This document shows, in pieces, positions 14,838 to 23,767 of a stretch of 33,765 nucleotides of DNA. The notes under the pieces are model-generated. The model saw nothing but the letters and a program-made list of their open reading frames with translations, did not search any database and was not told the origin of the DNA. The DNA is from Salinarimonadaceae bacterium. GTDB lineage: Bacteria > Pseudomonadota > Alphaproteobacteria > Rhizobiales > Beijerinckiaceae. The translations under genes were made by a program, and so were the position numbers. The stretch is from the NCBI GenBank assembly GCA_007693435.1, contig REDO01000117.1:1-33765 (forward strand). The letters are read 5' to 3'. The first letter of the stretch is position 1. Each line of letters opens with the position of its first letter.

Positions 14838-15890
14838 ATGCTATTTAATATCAAGCGTCGTTATCTACTCGGTTTGTGCACTGCAGCACTCGCCGCCTCA
14901 GTATGGTCCGGAGCTCCCGCAGAAGCCCAAGAGCCGCGAGAGCTCCGCATAATGGTGTTCGGGGGCACTCTCGGAGCGGGATTCCTCGAAGCGATCAAGG
15001 GCTTCGAGGAGAAGCACAACGTCACCTTCGACGTAACGCAGTCCACCGCCGTGCAGGCGCTGAACCGACTCGTCGCCCGGGAAGGGCAGGAGCCGGAATG
15101 GGATATCGGCCACATGAGCCCGTCGGCCCATTTCATGGGCGCCGAACTGGATATCTGGGAAGAGATCACTCCCGAACTGGTCCCCAACATGGCGGATCTG
15201 CACCCCTTCGCGATCGATCGCGGCAAATACGTCGGCTGGGGCGTGCTGGCCTTCGGCCTGCAGATCAACACCGAGGCGATGGCGAATGCAGGCGTTCCCG
15301 AGCCGACGTCCTGGCGCGACCTCTGGAACCCGGAATACAAGGATCGCATCGCGCTGTTTGACTTCAGCAACGCCTACTCACAAGCGTTCCTTGACGTGGT
15401 CATGCAGATCGAAGGCGACGAGGACGCAGCGTTCGCGGCTCTCAGGGCCCTGCGGCCGAACGTGGCGCGATTCCCCCTGACGCCGGCCGAAATCGACAAC
15501 TTCCTTCTCCAGGAAGACGTCTGGATCGGGGCGAATTCCGACAGCCGCGCCAATCTGCTCGCCCGTCAGGGCGCGCCGATCAAGTTCGTGGCGCCGGAAG
15601 AAGGCGCCGGCGCGTGGCTTGTCCATCTGGACATCCCCAAAAACAGCCCGAACCGCGATCTGGCCCTGGAGCTGATGAACTACGTGCTGTCGCCTGAGAT
15701 TCAGGCCGAGCTCGCGCTCCATGCCGAACTCGGACCGGTCAACACGAAGACCGTGCTGAGCCAGGAGGCGCTCGACAAGGGTCTCGCCTACGGTGACGCC
15801 GTGGATGGAATGATGACTCTGCGTTGGGACAATATTGTGCCGAATATCGACCACTTGTCGGAACGCTGGAATCGCGACTTCCAGAACTGA
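14838..15890 (+). CDS. ABC transporter substrate-binding protein (PotD/spermidine-putrescine-like)
   Basis: This 350-residue extracytoplasmic binding protein belongs to the polyamine/iron class of ABC importers. A signal peptide is visible: basic MLFNIKRRYL, a hydrophobic core, and cleavage near APAEA-QEP at about residue 31. The mature chain begins RELRIMVFGGTLGAGFLEAIKGF, the usual first strand and hinge of the PotD/AfuA fold, and later shows YVGWGVLAFGLQINTEAM and PTSWRDLWNPEYKDRIAL. True polyamine binding is not assured, since alphaproteobacteria carry many PotD paralogues for opines, amino acids or organic anions. It is the first gene of the ABC-CoA-transferase operon, followed by the ATPase and two permeases. 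Confidence 0.92.
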   Translation: MLFNIKRRYLLGLCTAALAASVWSGAPAEAQEPRELRIMVFGGTLGAGFLEAIKGFEEKHNVTFDVTQSTAVQALNRLVAREGQEPEWDIGHMSPSAHFMGAELDIWEEITPELVPNMADLHPFAIDRGKYVGWGVLAFGLQINTEAMANAGVPEPTSWRDLWNPEYKDRIALFDFSNAYSQAFLDVVMQIEGDEDAAFAALRALRPNVARFPLTPAEIDNFLLQEDVWIGANSDSRANLLARQGAPIKFVAPEEGAGAWLVHLDIPKNSPNRDLALELMNYVLSPEIQAELALHAELGPVNTKTVLSQEALDKGLAYGDAVDGMMTLRWDNIVPNIDHLSERWNRDFQN

Positions 15891-15932
15891 TATCAGGCGC
15901 CGCCTAACTCAACCATCCGGAGATCAGTGCGC

Positions 15933-17003
15933 ATGGACGTCGCAGTGAGCGGCCTTGTTCGTCGATTCGGCGAATTCGTCGCGGTGAATCAAGTTTCGTT
16001 CCAGATTCCGTCGGGCCGCTGCCTTGCGCTACTCGGACCGTCGGGATGCGGGAAGACCACGACGCTGAATATCGTCGCCGGCTTCCTGCACCCCGACGAG
16101 GGAGATGTTCACGTCAACAAGCGTTCGGTCCTCGGTATTGCGCCGCACAAGCGCAATACCGGGATCGTGTTCCAGAACTACGCCCTCTTTCCGCACATGA
16201 CCGTATTCGACAACGTCGCCTACGGCCTGCGGCAGAGGAAAACCCCCAACGACGTCATCGCCAAAGAGGTGCCGAGGGCGCTTGAGCTCGTCCAGCTCGA
16301 GAACCTCGGCCACCGTTTCCCGCGTGAATTGTCGGGCGGTCAGCAGCAGCGCGTGGCGCTTGCCCGCGCGGTTGTTTTCAAGCCCGACATCCTCCTGCTC
16401 GACGAGCCGCTGTCCAACCTCGACGCCAAGCTGCGCGAGACGATGCGGCTCGAACTGAAGTCGATCCAGAGAACGACCGGCGTGACGACCATCTTCGTCA
16501 CCCACGACCAGGCCGAAGCGATGGTGCTCGCCGACGAGATCGCCGTGATGAACGCGGGCGTGGTAGAGCAGATCGCGGAGCCGGAGATCATCTACAACAG
16601 GCCCGCGACGCGATTCGTGGCGGATTTCGTCGGGTCGGCGAATTTCCTTCGCGGGGAGATCGTGGAGCGCGAAACCGGCTACGCCCAGATCAAGCTCGAC
16701 TTCGCGGACCAGACGGTGCGCGCGGCCAGCCCGGAGATTGGCGCGCCGACGGGGCGATGCGAATTCATGATCCGGCCGGAACGGATCAACCTGAGCCTGG
16801 CGCCGACGGACGCCGAGAACGAACTCGAGGCGACGATCACCAACCTCGCCTTCACCGGCTCCCTCGTCGACTGCTACTGCGCCGTCGGCGACCAGTCCTT
16901 GCACGTTCAGGTCATCAGCAGCCGTCATGCGCTGTCGACGGGACAAAAGATCTGGATTAGCTGGGACGCGCGCGAGGCATTCGTTCTGCGAGACGCGCCA
17001 TGA
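15933..17003 (+). CDS. ABC transporter ATP-binding protein (PotA-like)
   Basis: This cytoplasmic ATPase of 356 residues powers the PotDABC-like importer. Walker A is GPSGCGKTT (about 35-43), the signature is LSGGQQQRVALARA (about 134-147), Walker B with the catalytic Glu is ILLLDEPLSNLDA, and the switch His is in FVTHDQAEAM. Residues from about 240 to the end form the TOBE domain typical of polyamine/iron/maltose-type ATPases. The start could be the GTG at 15927 (4 bp from GGAG at 15919-15922) or the ATG at 15933 (10 bp away). I prefer the ATG, and only two residues differ. The stop overlaps the first permease start by 4 bp. Confidence 0.94.
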   Translation: MDVAVSGLVRRFGEFVAVNQVSFQIPSGRCLALLGPSGCGKTTTLNIVAGFLHPDEGDVHVNKRSVLGIAPHKRNTGIVFQNYALFPHMTVFDNVAYGLRQRKTPNDVIAKEVPRALELVQLENLGHRFPRELSGGQQQRVALARAVVFKPDILLLDEPLSNLDAKLRETMRLELKSIQRTTGVTTIFVTHDQAEAMVLADEIAVMNAGVVEQIAEPEIIYNRPATRFVADFVGSANFLRGEIVERETGYAQIKLDFADQTVRAASPEIGAPTGRCEFMIRPERINLSLAPTDAENELEATITNLAFTGSLVDCYCAVGDQSLHVQVISSRHALSTGQKIWISWDAREAFVLRDAP

Positions 17004-17860
17004 GCCAGCGTCGCATCGGGCTGTTGCTCGTCCTGCCCGCCGTCGCGGTGTTTCTCCTGCTATTCATTGCGCCGCTCATCTACGGCGCCTGGCTATCACT
17101 GCACGAGGCGCGCTTCGGGCGCATCCTGCCCGGGCTGACGCTCCGGCAATACGAAGTCCTTTTCACGAACCCGACCTATACCGATGCGCTGGCGCGAACT
17201 TTCCGCCTGTCGGGCACAGCGACGGTGCTCGCCCTGCTGCTCGGGTACCCGCTCGCCTACGCGCTGGCCTTCAAGCTCAAGCGCATGGGAGGGATCATTA
17301 CGATCATCATCCTCGCGCCGCTGCTCATGAACGTCGTGGTGCGCACGCTCGGCTGGGTGATCATCCTCGGCCGCAGCGGCCTGATCAACAACGTCTCCGT
17401 CAATCTCGGGTTCGGCGAGTTCATCCTTCTCTATACGGAGACGGCGGTGCTCATCGGCTATGTCCAGGTCTTCCTGCCCTTCATGGTGCTGTCGATCCTC
17501 GCCTCGCTGCAGACCATGGACCTCAATCTCATCAAGGCTTCGTCGTCGCTCGGCGCGACGCCGGCGACGACATTCTGGAAGGTGCTGTTCCCGCTGTCCC
17601 TTCCGGGCGTCCTGTCGGGCAGCATCATCGTCTTCAGCCTGTCGAGCGGCGTCTTCGTGCTGCCGGCGATGCTGGGTGGGACGAACCTGCGCGTGCTCTC
17701 GCTTCTCGCCTATCAGCAGACGACGACGACGCTGAACTTCCCGCTGGGCGCCGCCGCCGCGTTCCTCCTGCTCACGATCGTGCTGTTGGTGGTGCTGATC
17801 ACGACGTTCCTGGTCGAACGCACACGCTTCAGGGAGGTCTTCCGCCGTGCGTCTGCGTGA
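17000..17860 (+). CDS. ABC transporter permease (PotB-like)
   Basis: This 286-residue inner-membrane permease of the polyamine/iron class has six hydrophobic segments, beginning IGLLLVLPAVAVFLLLFIAP. The EAA coupling loop that contacts the ATPase reads KASSSLGATPATTFWKVLFP (about residues 178-197) with the conserved G. The gene starts inside the ATPase stop (ATGA) and ends 14 bp inside the second permease gene, so all four transport genes are one translational unit. No substrate-specific residue can be assigned. Confidence 0.93.
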   Translation: MSQRRIGLLLVLPAVAVFLLLFIAPLIYGAWLSLHEARFGRILPGLTLRQYEVLFTNPTYTDALARTFRLSGTATVLALLLGYPLAYALAFKLKRMGGIITIIILAPLLMNVVVRTLGWVIILGRSGLINNVSVNLGFGEFILLYTETAVLIGYVQVFLPFMVLSILASLQTMDLNLIKASSSLGATPATTFWKVLFPLSLPGVLSGSIIVFSLSSGVFVLPAMLGGTNLRVLSLLAYQQTTTTLNFPLGAAAAFLLLTIVLLVVLITTFLVERTRFREVFRRASA

Positions 17861-18647
17861 TCTCCTCCTCAACATATTCGTGGCGGTGATGGCGATCATC
17901 ATCATCGCGCCCATCGCGCTCGTCCTCGTGACCTCCTTCAGCGGCGCCGACTTCATCCGCTTCCCGCCCGACGGCTTCAGCTTCAAGCATTACGTTGCTG
18001 CGGCCGGGCAGAGGATGTTCATCGACGCCTTCGGGACCAGCGTCGTCGTGGCTCTCTCGTCAGCGACGCTCGCGCTGATCCTCGGCGGCATGGCGGCGGT
18101 CGGAATCACCCGCTACGATTTCCCGGGCCGGGACGTCATCCAGGGATTTCTGGTCTCGCCGCTGATGATCCCGGCGCTCGTGCTCGGCATCACGCTCCTG
18201 CATTTCTACAGCGCGATGCGCATCTCGACGGGCATCGGCACGATCATCGGCGGCCACATGATCGTCACGATCCCCTACGCCGTGCGCCTGTTGACGGCCA
18301 GTCTCGTCGGAATCGACCGAAGGCTCGAACTGGCGGCAATGTCGATGGGCGCTTCGCCTCTCAAGGCGTTCATCGGCGTCACGCTGCCGAACGTCACGGC
18401 GGGGCTGCTCGGGGCGTTCACCTTCGCCGCGATCATGTCCTTCGACGATATCGGCCTTGCACTCTTCATCTCGTCCTCTCGCAACCCGACGCTGCCGGTC
18501 GCCATCTTCACCTATCTCGACCAGACCTATGACCCGATGATCATCGCCGTTTCGAGCGTCATGATCCTCGTCTCGGTCCTCGCCGTTTTCATTCTCGACC
18601 GCGCCGTCGGCGTCTCGCGCATCATCATGAACGCGCAGGCGAAATGA
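17847..18647 (+). CDS. ABC transporter permease (PotC-like)
   Basis: This is the second permease of the importer, with 266 residues and six hydrophobic segments. The EAA loop reads AAMSMGASPLKAFIGVTLPN (about 165-184). The start is a GTG at 17847, with GGGAGG nine bases upstream and no nearby in-frame ATG, so the 14-bp overlap with the first permease is probably real. The stop is followed after 28 bp by the zinc alcohol dehydrogenase, which is likely co-transcribed. Pairing with the PotB-like protein gives a heterodimeric channel. Confidence 0.93.
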   Translation: MRLRDLLLNIFVAVMAIIIIAPIALVLVTSFSGADFIRFPPDGFSFKHYVAAAGQRMFIDAFGTSVVVALSSATLALILGGMAAVGITRYDFPGRDVIQGFLVSPLMIPALVLGITLLHFYSAMRISTGIGTIIGGHMIVTIPYAVRLLTASLVGIDRRLELAAMSMGASPLKAFIGVTLPNVTAGLLGAFTFAAIMSFDDIGLALFISSSRNPTLPVAIFTYLDQTYDPMIIAVSSVMILVSVLAVFILDRAVGVSRIIMNAQAK

Positions 18648-18675
18648 CAAGCCCGAATCAAGGAGGCACCACGCC

Positions 18676-19707
18676 ATGCGCGCCATGATCCAGACCGAAT
18701 TCGGCGATCCCAGCGTCCTGCAGCTCGCGCAGATCGAGACGCCGAAGCCGAAACCAAACCAGGTGACCCTGCGCGTGCGCGCCTGCGGCGTGTGCGGACA
18801 CGACCTGCTCGAGCGCAAGGGCGTCATGCGCCATGGCGTCGTGTTTCCGATGGTTCACGGCCACGAGGTGGCCGGCGACGTCGTCGAAGTGGGCGATGCG
18901 GTGCAGTCGCTCAAGGTGGGGGACCGGGTCGCCTCCCTGCAGCGCGATCCCTGCGGCCATTGCCATTACTGCCGCCGCGGCCAGGAATCCTCCTGCCTCA
19001 ACAACGTCTTCATCGGCCATAACGGCACGACCGGCGGCTATGCGGAATTCATGACCGTCGGCGAGCGCGCCCTCGCCAAGCTGCCGCCGGAAGTGTCCTA
19101 CGAGCACGGCGCGGTGCTCGCCTGCTCCGCCGGCACGATCCTGCACGCCGTCCGTGAGGAGGCGAAGGTGCGCCCGGGAGAGACGGTGCTCGTCACCGGC
19201 GCCGGCGGCGGGCTGGGCATGCATTCGGTTATCCTCGCCAAGCTCTTCGGCGGCAAGGTCATCGCCACCACGACCTCGGAGGCGAAAGTGGACGCCCTCA
19301 AGGCGATCGGCGCGGACGAGGTGGTCGTGGCGCCCGACAACGATTTCACGGCGGAGGTGAAGCGGATCACCGGGGGCTACGGCGTCGATGTGGTGCTCGA
19401 CAATGTCGGCGCGCCCGTCTTCAAGCCGGCGCTCAAGGTGATGGCGCCCTACGGCCGCTTCATCGTCATAGGACAGGTCACTTCGGACGAGATCCGGTTC
19501 AATCCAGCCTTTCTCATCTTCAAGAACATCAGTCTGATCGGCTCGAAAAGCACGCACTGGCAAGAGCTTGAGGACATGATCGAGCTGACGCGACGCGGGC
19601 AGTTCACGCCCGTCATCGCCGCCGTGATGCCGCTGACGGAAGCGCGCGAGGCGCATGTGATGCTTGAGGAACGCAAGGCCGCCGGCCGCGTGATTCTGGT
19701 GCCGTAA
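18676..19707 (+). CDS. Zinc-binding alcohol dehydrogenase (MDR superfamily)
   Basis: This is a 343-residue medium-chain dehydrogenase/reductase. Catalytic zinc ligands are C40 (in CGVCGHD) and H63-E64 (VHGHE). The structural zinc lobe is intact, with C93, C96, C99 and C107 in CGHCHYCRRGQESSC. The Rossmann motif is VTGAGGGLGMHSV (about 173-185), and the following acidic or basic residue does not settle NAD against NADP. It oxidises an alcohol or reduces an aldehyde, enone or enoyl-CoA. The operon context (two CoA-transferase subunits and a dienelactone-hydrolase-like protein downstream) suggests a step on the substrate imported by the ABC system. A GGAGG site precedes the ATG. Confidence 0.92.
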   Translation: MRAMIQTEFGDPSVLQLAQIETPKPKPNQVTLRVRACGVCGHDLLERKGVMRHGVVFPMVHGHEVAGDVVEVGDAVQSLKVGDRVASLQRDPCGHCHYCRRGQESSCLNNVFIGHNGTTGGYAEFMTVGERALAKLPPEVSYEHGAVLACSAGTILHAVREEAKVRPGETVLVTGAGGGLGMHSVILAKLFGGKVIATTTSEAKVDALKAIGADEVVVAPDNDFTAEVKRITGGYGVDVVLDNVGAPVFKPALKVMAPYGRFIVIGQVTSDEIRFNPAFLIFKNISLIGSKSTHWQELEDMIELTRRGQFTPVIAAVMPLTEAREAHVMLEERKAAGRVILVP

Positions 19708-19717
19708 GGAGCGCGTC

Positions 19718-20878
19718 ATGAAGGACATTGTCGTTCTGGAGGCGGCCGAGGGGATCGCCGGACCGGTCTGCGGATTGCAGTTCGCCGATCTGGGCGCCCG
19801 GGTGATCAAGATCGAACCGCCGGAGGGCGACCGCTCCCGCGGCTGGGGGCCGCCGTTTCTGGACGGGGACAGCGCGCCCTTCATCGCGCTCAACCGCAAC
19901 AAGGAAAGCGCCGTCATCGACTGGTCGGACGAGCTCGCGCCGCGCCGGCTGCGGGCGCTCGTCGCCGCGGCGGACGTCCTCGTCGAGCACGAACGGCCGC
20001 TCGTGAAGAGCTGGCGGGAAATCCTCGTGGAAGAGCCGACAGCGATCAACGAACGCCTCGTGCATCTGCGCATCAGCGCGAACGGGCCCGAAGGACCGCT
20101 GGCGGGTCAGGCGGGCTCGGAACTGACGGCGCAGGCCATGTCGGGCTACTGGCGCCTCCTCGGGCGGCCGCAGGACCCGCCCCTGCGCCACGGCGCCGAG
20201 CTCGCGGAGATCGGCACGGGACTCTTCGGCTACCAGGCGGCCCTGGCCGCGTTGATCAGTCGCGAGAAAAGCGGCAAGGGGCAGGTGGTCCACCTCTCCC
20301 TGCTAGGCTCGCTGATGACCTACGCCACCATCCTCACGGCGTCGATGAACCAGCCGGACGATTGGGTGGGGTTTCACCTGCTCAACATCCTCTGGCCGCC
20401 GGATACCGGCTATCGCACCGCCGACGGCAAGGTGACGCTGGAATTCCGGCGCGGCCGCCAGGTCTGGGTCGAATTCTGCAATCGCGTCGGCCTCGACGCG
20501 CTGCCGGACGATCCCCGCTTCAAGGACTGGCGCGCCACGATCTACACCGGCGACCTCGTCGGCGAGGCCAAGCCGGTTTACGAGGAGGCGCTGAGCGCCC
20601 TCCCGACGCTCGAGGTTCTGGCCGCGGCGATGGAGGCCGGGGGGACTTCGGTCCCGCACGCCACAATGGCCACGATCAGCGCCCATCCCCAGGTGGAGAG
20701 CGTCGGCGCCTTCACGAGCGTTCCGCTGGCGACGACCGGGCGGGTGCGTCAGGTGGCCTCGCCTTTCCGGGTCGCCATGCCCGAGGAGGCGCCGCCGCAT
20801 CGCGCCTCCCCGCCCCTGGGGGCGCAGACCGAAGCCGTGTTCGCCGAATTCGGCGCAAACCCCCACCCGTCGAGCTGA
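19718..20878 (+). CDS. CaiB/BaiF CoA-transferase subunit with Glu in place of the catalytic Asp
   Basis: This 386-residue family III CoA-transferase homologue is the first of a tandem pair. The N-terminus (MKDIVVLEAAEGIAGPVCGL, then FADLGARVIKIEPPEGDRSRG) is typical. At the position of the catalytic Asp it reads GAELAEIGTGLF, giving E164. Glu might still form the anhydride, or the chain may be a non-catalytic partner, as in two-subunit enzymes such as benzylsuccinate CoA-transferase BbsEF, where the two paralogous chains are not equivalent. It starts 10 bp after the zinc dehydrogenase and lies 13 bp before its paralogue. The fold is sure and the activity alone is doubtful. Confidence 0.88.
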   Translation: MKDIVVLEAAEGIAGPVCGLQFADLGARVIKIEPPEGDRSRGWGPPFLDGDSAPFIALNRNKESAVIDWSDELAPRRLRALVAAADVLVEHERPLVKSWREILVEEPTAINERLVHLRISANGPEGPLAGQAGSELTAQAMSGYWRLLGRPQDPPLRHGAELAEIGTGLFGYQAALAALISREKSGKGQVVHLSLLGSLMTYATILTASMNQPDDWVGFHLLNILWPPDTGYRTADGKVTLEFRRGRQVWVEFCNRVGLDALPDDPRFKDWRATIYTGDLVGEAKPVYEEALSALPTLEVLAAAMEAGGTSVPHATMATISAHPQVESVGAFTSVPLATTGRVRQVASPFRVAMPEEAPPHRASPPLGAQTEAVFAEFGANPHPSS

Positions 20879-20891
20879 CCCGGAGGTTTTC

Positions 20892-22118
20892 ATGACGACA
20901 GGTCCCCTCGCGGGCGTCACGGTGCTGGACATCAGCCAGGCGGCTGTCGGCCCATGGGCCGGCATGCTGCTCGGCCAGCTTGGCGCGGACGTCATCAAGC
21001 TCGAGCCGCCTGCCGGCGATCTCATCCACTACGTGAAGCCGACCCAGAACGGGCTCGGCACGACCTACGCCACGATGAACCTGAACAAGCGCGGCGTGAT
21101 CCTCGATCTGAAGGATCCGCAGGACCGCGCCGCCGCCCTCGCGCTGGCGAAGAAGGCGGATGTCGTCATCGAGAATTTCCGGCCCGGCGTCGTCGAACGC
21201 CTCGGCATCGACTACGCCGCCGTCCGGGCGCTCAATCCCCGCGTCGTCTATTGTTCCGTGACGGGTTTCGGGCGCACCGGACCGATGAAGGACATGGGAT
21301 GCACCGACCAGCACGCTCAGGCTTTCTGCGGCTACGGGGCGCTGAACGGCGAGCCCGAGGGCACCGGCGAGTTGATGCGCTATTACGCCCATCACGACCT
21401 CACCACCGCGATGATCGTCACCCAGGCGGTTCTGAGCGGCTTGTGGGCCCGTGAGCGGACGGGCGAGGGCCAGCAGGTGGAGACTTCCATGCTCCAGGCG
21501 GGCCTGGCGCTCCAGCGCGTCCGGCTGATGGAGTATTTCACGACCGGAATCGCTCCGACGCCGCAGGGCAGCGCGATTTCCTATTGCGCACCCGATCAGG
21601 CCTTTCTCTGCGGCGACGCCCGCCATGTCGCCGTGAGCGTGACCAGCGAGCCGGAATGGCGGGCCTTCTGCGCCGCCGCCGGCCTGCCGGAGCTGGAGGC
21701 CGATCCGCGCTTCGCCCGCAACGCCGATCGCGTGCGCCATCGCGGCGCGCTCGTGGCGATCCTCGCCGAACGGTTCGCCGCGGCGCCCGCGCCGTGGTGG
21801 GTGAAGAAACTGAACGCAGCCGGCGTGCCGGCCTCCCTGTATTTCGACTACGAACAACAGCGGCACCACGCCCATTTCCACGAAGGCGGCATGATCGTCG
21901 AGGTCGAAAAGGAGCCATGGGGAACGCTCGCCGTGGGCGGCCTGCCCTGGCGTTTCGATGGCACGCCCTGCGCCGTCGAGCCACCGCCCTTCCCGGGCGA
22001 GCATACGCAGCAGGTCGCGGCGGAATACGGCGTTTCGGCCAAGCACCAGCCCGGAAGCTGGCGCCTGCCGCCGCGCGATCCCGAACCGGCGGCTGCGGGC
22101 AAGGAGAAGAAGGCATGA
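20892..22118 (+). CDS. CaiB/BaiF CoA-transferase, catalytic partner of a tandem pair
   Basis: This is the second CaiB/BaiF protein of the tandem, 408 residues. The catalytic Asp is D169 in MRYYAHHDLTTAMI, followed by the standard ARERTGEGQQVETSML. Conserved starts are GVTVLDISQAAVGPWAGML and GADVIKLEPPAGD. The C-terminus is extended by a Lys/Glu/Ala-rich tail (AAAGKEKKA). It is well diverged from both the preceding paralogue and the transferase at 1136-2287, so the three are not recent copies. With the preceding chain it may form a heteromeric CoA-transferase activating an acid from the ABC importer. Its stop overlaps the next start by 4 bp. Confidence 0.92.
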   Translation: MTTGPLAGVTVLDISQAAVGPWAGMLLGQLGADVIKLEPPAGDLIHYVKPTQNGLGTTYATMNLNKRGVILDLKDPQDRAAALALAKKADVVIENFRPGVVERLGIDYAAVRALNPRVVYCSVTGFGRTGPMKDMGCTDQHAQAFCGYGALNGEPEGTGELMRYYAHHDLTTAMIVTQAVLSGLWARERTGEGQQVETSMLQAGLALQRVRLMEYFTTGIAPTPQGSAISYCAPDQAFLCGDARHVAVSVTSEPEWRAFCAAAGLPELEADPRFARNADRVRHRGALVAILAERFAAAPAPWWVKKLNAAGVPASLYFDYEQQRHHAHFHEGGMIVEVEKEPWGTLAVGGLPWRFDGTPCAVEPPPFPGEHTQQVAAEYGVSAKHQPGSWRLPPRDPEPAAAGKEKKA

Positions 22119-22792
22119 GCACGGTCAATCTGGAGGCCGAAGACGGGCATCGTTTTTCCGCCTATCGGGCCGGCCCTGAGGATGCGCGGTTCGGCCTTGT
22201 TGTCGCGCAGGAAATCTTCGGCGTGAACGACCACATCCGCTCCGTCTGCGACCGCTGCGCCGAGAAGGGCTACGCCGTGATCGCGCCCGCCCTGTTCGAC
22301 AGGGCCGAGCGCGGAGCCGAGCTCGGCTACGCCAAGGAAGACGTCGCCCGCGGCATGGAACTGCGCAAGCAGGTTCCCGAGGCGGGCGTCCTGGCGGATA
22401 TCGCGGCGGCGGCGAAGGCGCTGGGGAGCCGCCCCCTTGGGATCGTTGGATTCTGCTGGGGAGGCACGCTCGCCTGGCAGGGCGCGACGCGGATGGATCT
22501 GTTCCGGGCCGCCGTGGGCTGGTACGGCGGCGGCATCGCCGCGACGCGGACGGCGAAAGCCCATTGCCCCGTCCAGCTGCATTTCGGCGAGCTGGATCAT
22601 GCGATCCCCCTGAGCGACGTCGAGGCCGTCAGGCAGGCCCAGCCCGACGTGGAGGTGTACGTCTATGAAGGGGCCGCGCACGGCTTCGGCTGCGACGCGC
22701 GGGGAAGCTTTCACGCGCCGTCGGCCGAGCAGGCCTGGGCGCGGACGCACGCGTTTCTGGAACGTCATCTGGCGGCGGCGGGTGGATCATGA
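22115..22792 (+). CDS. Dienelactone hydrolase family alpha/beta-hydrolase
   Basis: This 225-residue alpha/beta-hydrolase belongs to the dienelactone hydrolase family. The catalytic set is complete: nucleophile C114 in VGFCWGG, D161 in GELDHAIP, H189 in GAAHGFGC, and the accessory E33 in VAQEIFGVN that switches the thiolate on. These enzymes open lactones or hydrolyse esters and some thioesters. A longer frame runs back to 21584 inside the CoA-transferase, but ATG 22115 overlaps the upstream stop by 4 bp and begins the family match. It lies between the CoA-transferases and a hydroxyacid dehydrogenase, so it probably makes or consumes a hydroxy/oxo acid. The actual substrate is unknown. Confidence 0.91.
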   Translation: MSTVNLEAEDGHRFSAYRAGPEDARFGLVVAQEIFGVNDHIRSVCDRCAEKGYAVIAPALFDRAERGAELGYAKEDVARGMELRKQVPEAGVLADIAAAAKALGSRPLGIVGFCWGGTLAWQGATRMDLFRAAVGWYGGGIAATRTAKAHCPVQLHFGELDHAIPLSDVEAVRQAQPDVEVYVYEGAAHGFGCDARGSFHAPSAEQAWARTHAFLERHLAAAGGS

Positions 22793-22797
22793 CCGGC

Positions 22798-22812
22798 CCG
22801 GTCTTCGACCGG
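22798..22812 (+). repeat. Short intercistronic hairpin
   Basis: A perfect dyad CCGGTC-TTC-GACCGG lies in the 36-bp gap between the hydrolase and hydroxyacid dehydrogenase genes. With no T-run and with the next gene so close, it is more likely a local RNA fold than a terminator. Confidence 0.45.
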
Positions 22813-22828
22813 CGTTGAGGGGCCGCCG

Positions 22829-23767
22829 ATGAAAAAGGTCCTTCTCGTGGCTCAGCCCGTGCCGGCTAGGCTTCTCGCCGCGCTCTCGGAGCATTGCACG
22901 GTCCTAGGGCCTGTCGAGAACTGGCCCGAGCCGGGGGAGGACGCCCGGCTGGCCGATACGCAGGCCGTTCTGATTTTCGGCAATATGCGCTTCGACGCCG
23001 CGACGATGGATCGCTTTCCGCGCCTGGAGCTGATCTGCTGCTACGCCAGCGGCTACGACGGCGTCGATCTGGAAGGCGCAAAAGTGCGCGGCGTCGCCGT
23101 CGCCCACAGCCCGGCGGCGAACGCTCCGGCGGTGGCCGATCTCGCGCTCGGCCTGATCATCGCGACGGTGCGTCGGATCGTTGAGGCCGACCGGCTGCTT
23201 CGCAGCGAGGGCTGGGCGTCGGCGAGGGGCCGACCTGTCGCGGGGCTGACGGGTCGAACGGTCGGCATATACGGACTGGGCGCCGTCGGTCGGGAGATCG
23301 CAGATCGCGCCCTGAGCTTCGGCATGTCCGTGGCCTATCACAACCGTCGCCGGGCCGCAGACGTCCCCTATCCCTATTTCGACAGCCTGCGCGCCCTCGC
23401 CGCCTCCGCCGATATTCTGGTGATCGCCGCGCGGGCCGACGACGCCAACCGTCGCGCGGTCAACGCCGAAATCCTCGAAGCGCTCGGCCCCGGCGGCTTT
23501 CTGATCAACATCGCCCGGGGCTCAATCGTGGATGAAGACGCTCTCGTCGCGGCCCTGCACAGCGGCCATATCGCAGGCGCCGGGCTCGATGTCTTCACGG
23601 ACGAGCCGAATATCGACGCGCGTCTGCTGCAATGCCCCAACATCGTGCTGACGCCGCATATGGGCGGGTACACGCGGGAGGCCGGATTCGCGGTACAGGA
23701 ACTGATCCTCGACAATCTCCGAGCGCTGGCGGCGGGCCAAGCGCCTCCCTATCTCGTGCAGACATGA
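22829..23767 (+). CDS. D-isomer-specific 2-hydroxyacid dehydrogenase (glyoxylate/hydroxypyruvate-reductase-like)
   Basis: This 312-residue NAD(P)-dependent enzyme interconverts a 2-oxoacid and a D-2-hydroxyacid. The Rossmann motif GLGAVG is at 149-154 and the following basic cluster HNRRR (171-175) suggests NADPH. Catalytic residues are R230 (INIARGSIVDE), E259 (VFTDEP) and H277 (LTPHMGG). The substrate-loop sequence CYASGYDGVD is as in glyoxylate/hydroxypyruvate reductases. It is the last gene of the ABC operon, separated by 36 bp from the hydrolase. A reductive or oxidative step on an intermediate of that pathway is likely, but no particular acid can be named. Confidence 0.92.
   Translation: MKKVLLVAQPVPARLLAALSEHCTVLGPVENWPEPGEDARLADTQAVLIFGNMRFDAATMDRFPRLELICCYASGYDGVDLEGAKVRGVAVAHSPAANAPAVADLALGLIIATVRRIVEADRLLRSEGWASARGRPVAGLTGRTVGIYGLGAVGREIADRALSFGMSVAYHNRRRAADVPYPYFDSLRALAASADILVIAARADDANRRAVNAEILEALGPGGFLINIARGSIVDEDALVAALHSGHIAGAGLDVFTDEPNIDARLLQCPNIVLTPHMGGYTREAGFAVQELILDNLRALAAGQAPPYLVQT

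Noticed and set aside
14838-18647. Naming the ABC genes potD, potA, potB and potC
   Set aside because: Family similarity is clear but many such systems carry other compounds. The gene neighbours suggest an acid-degrading pathway rather than polyamine supply.
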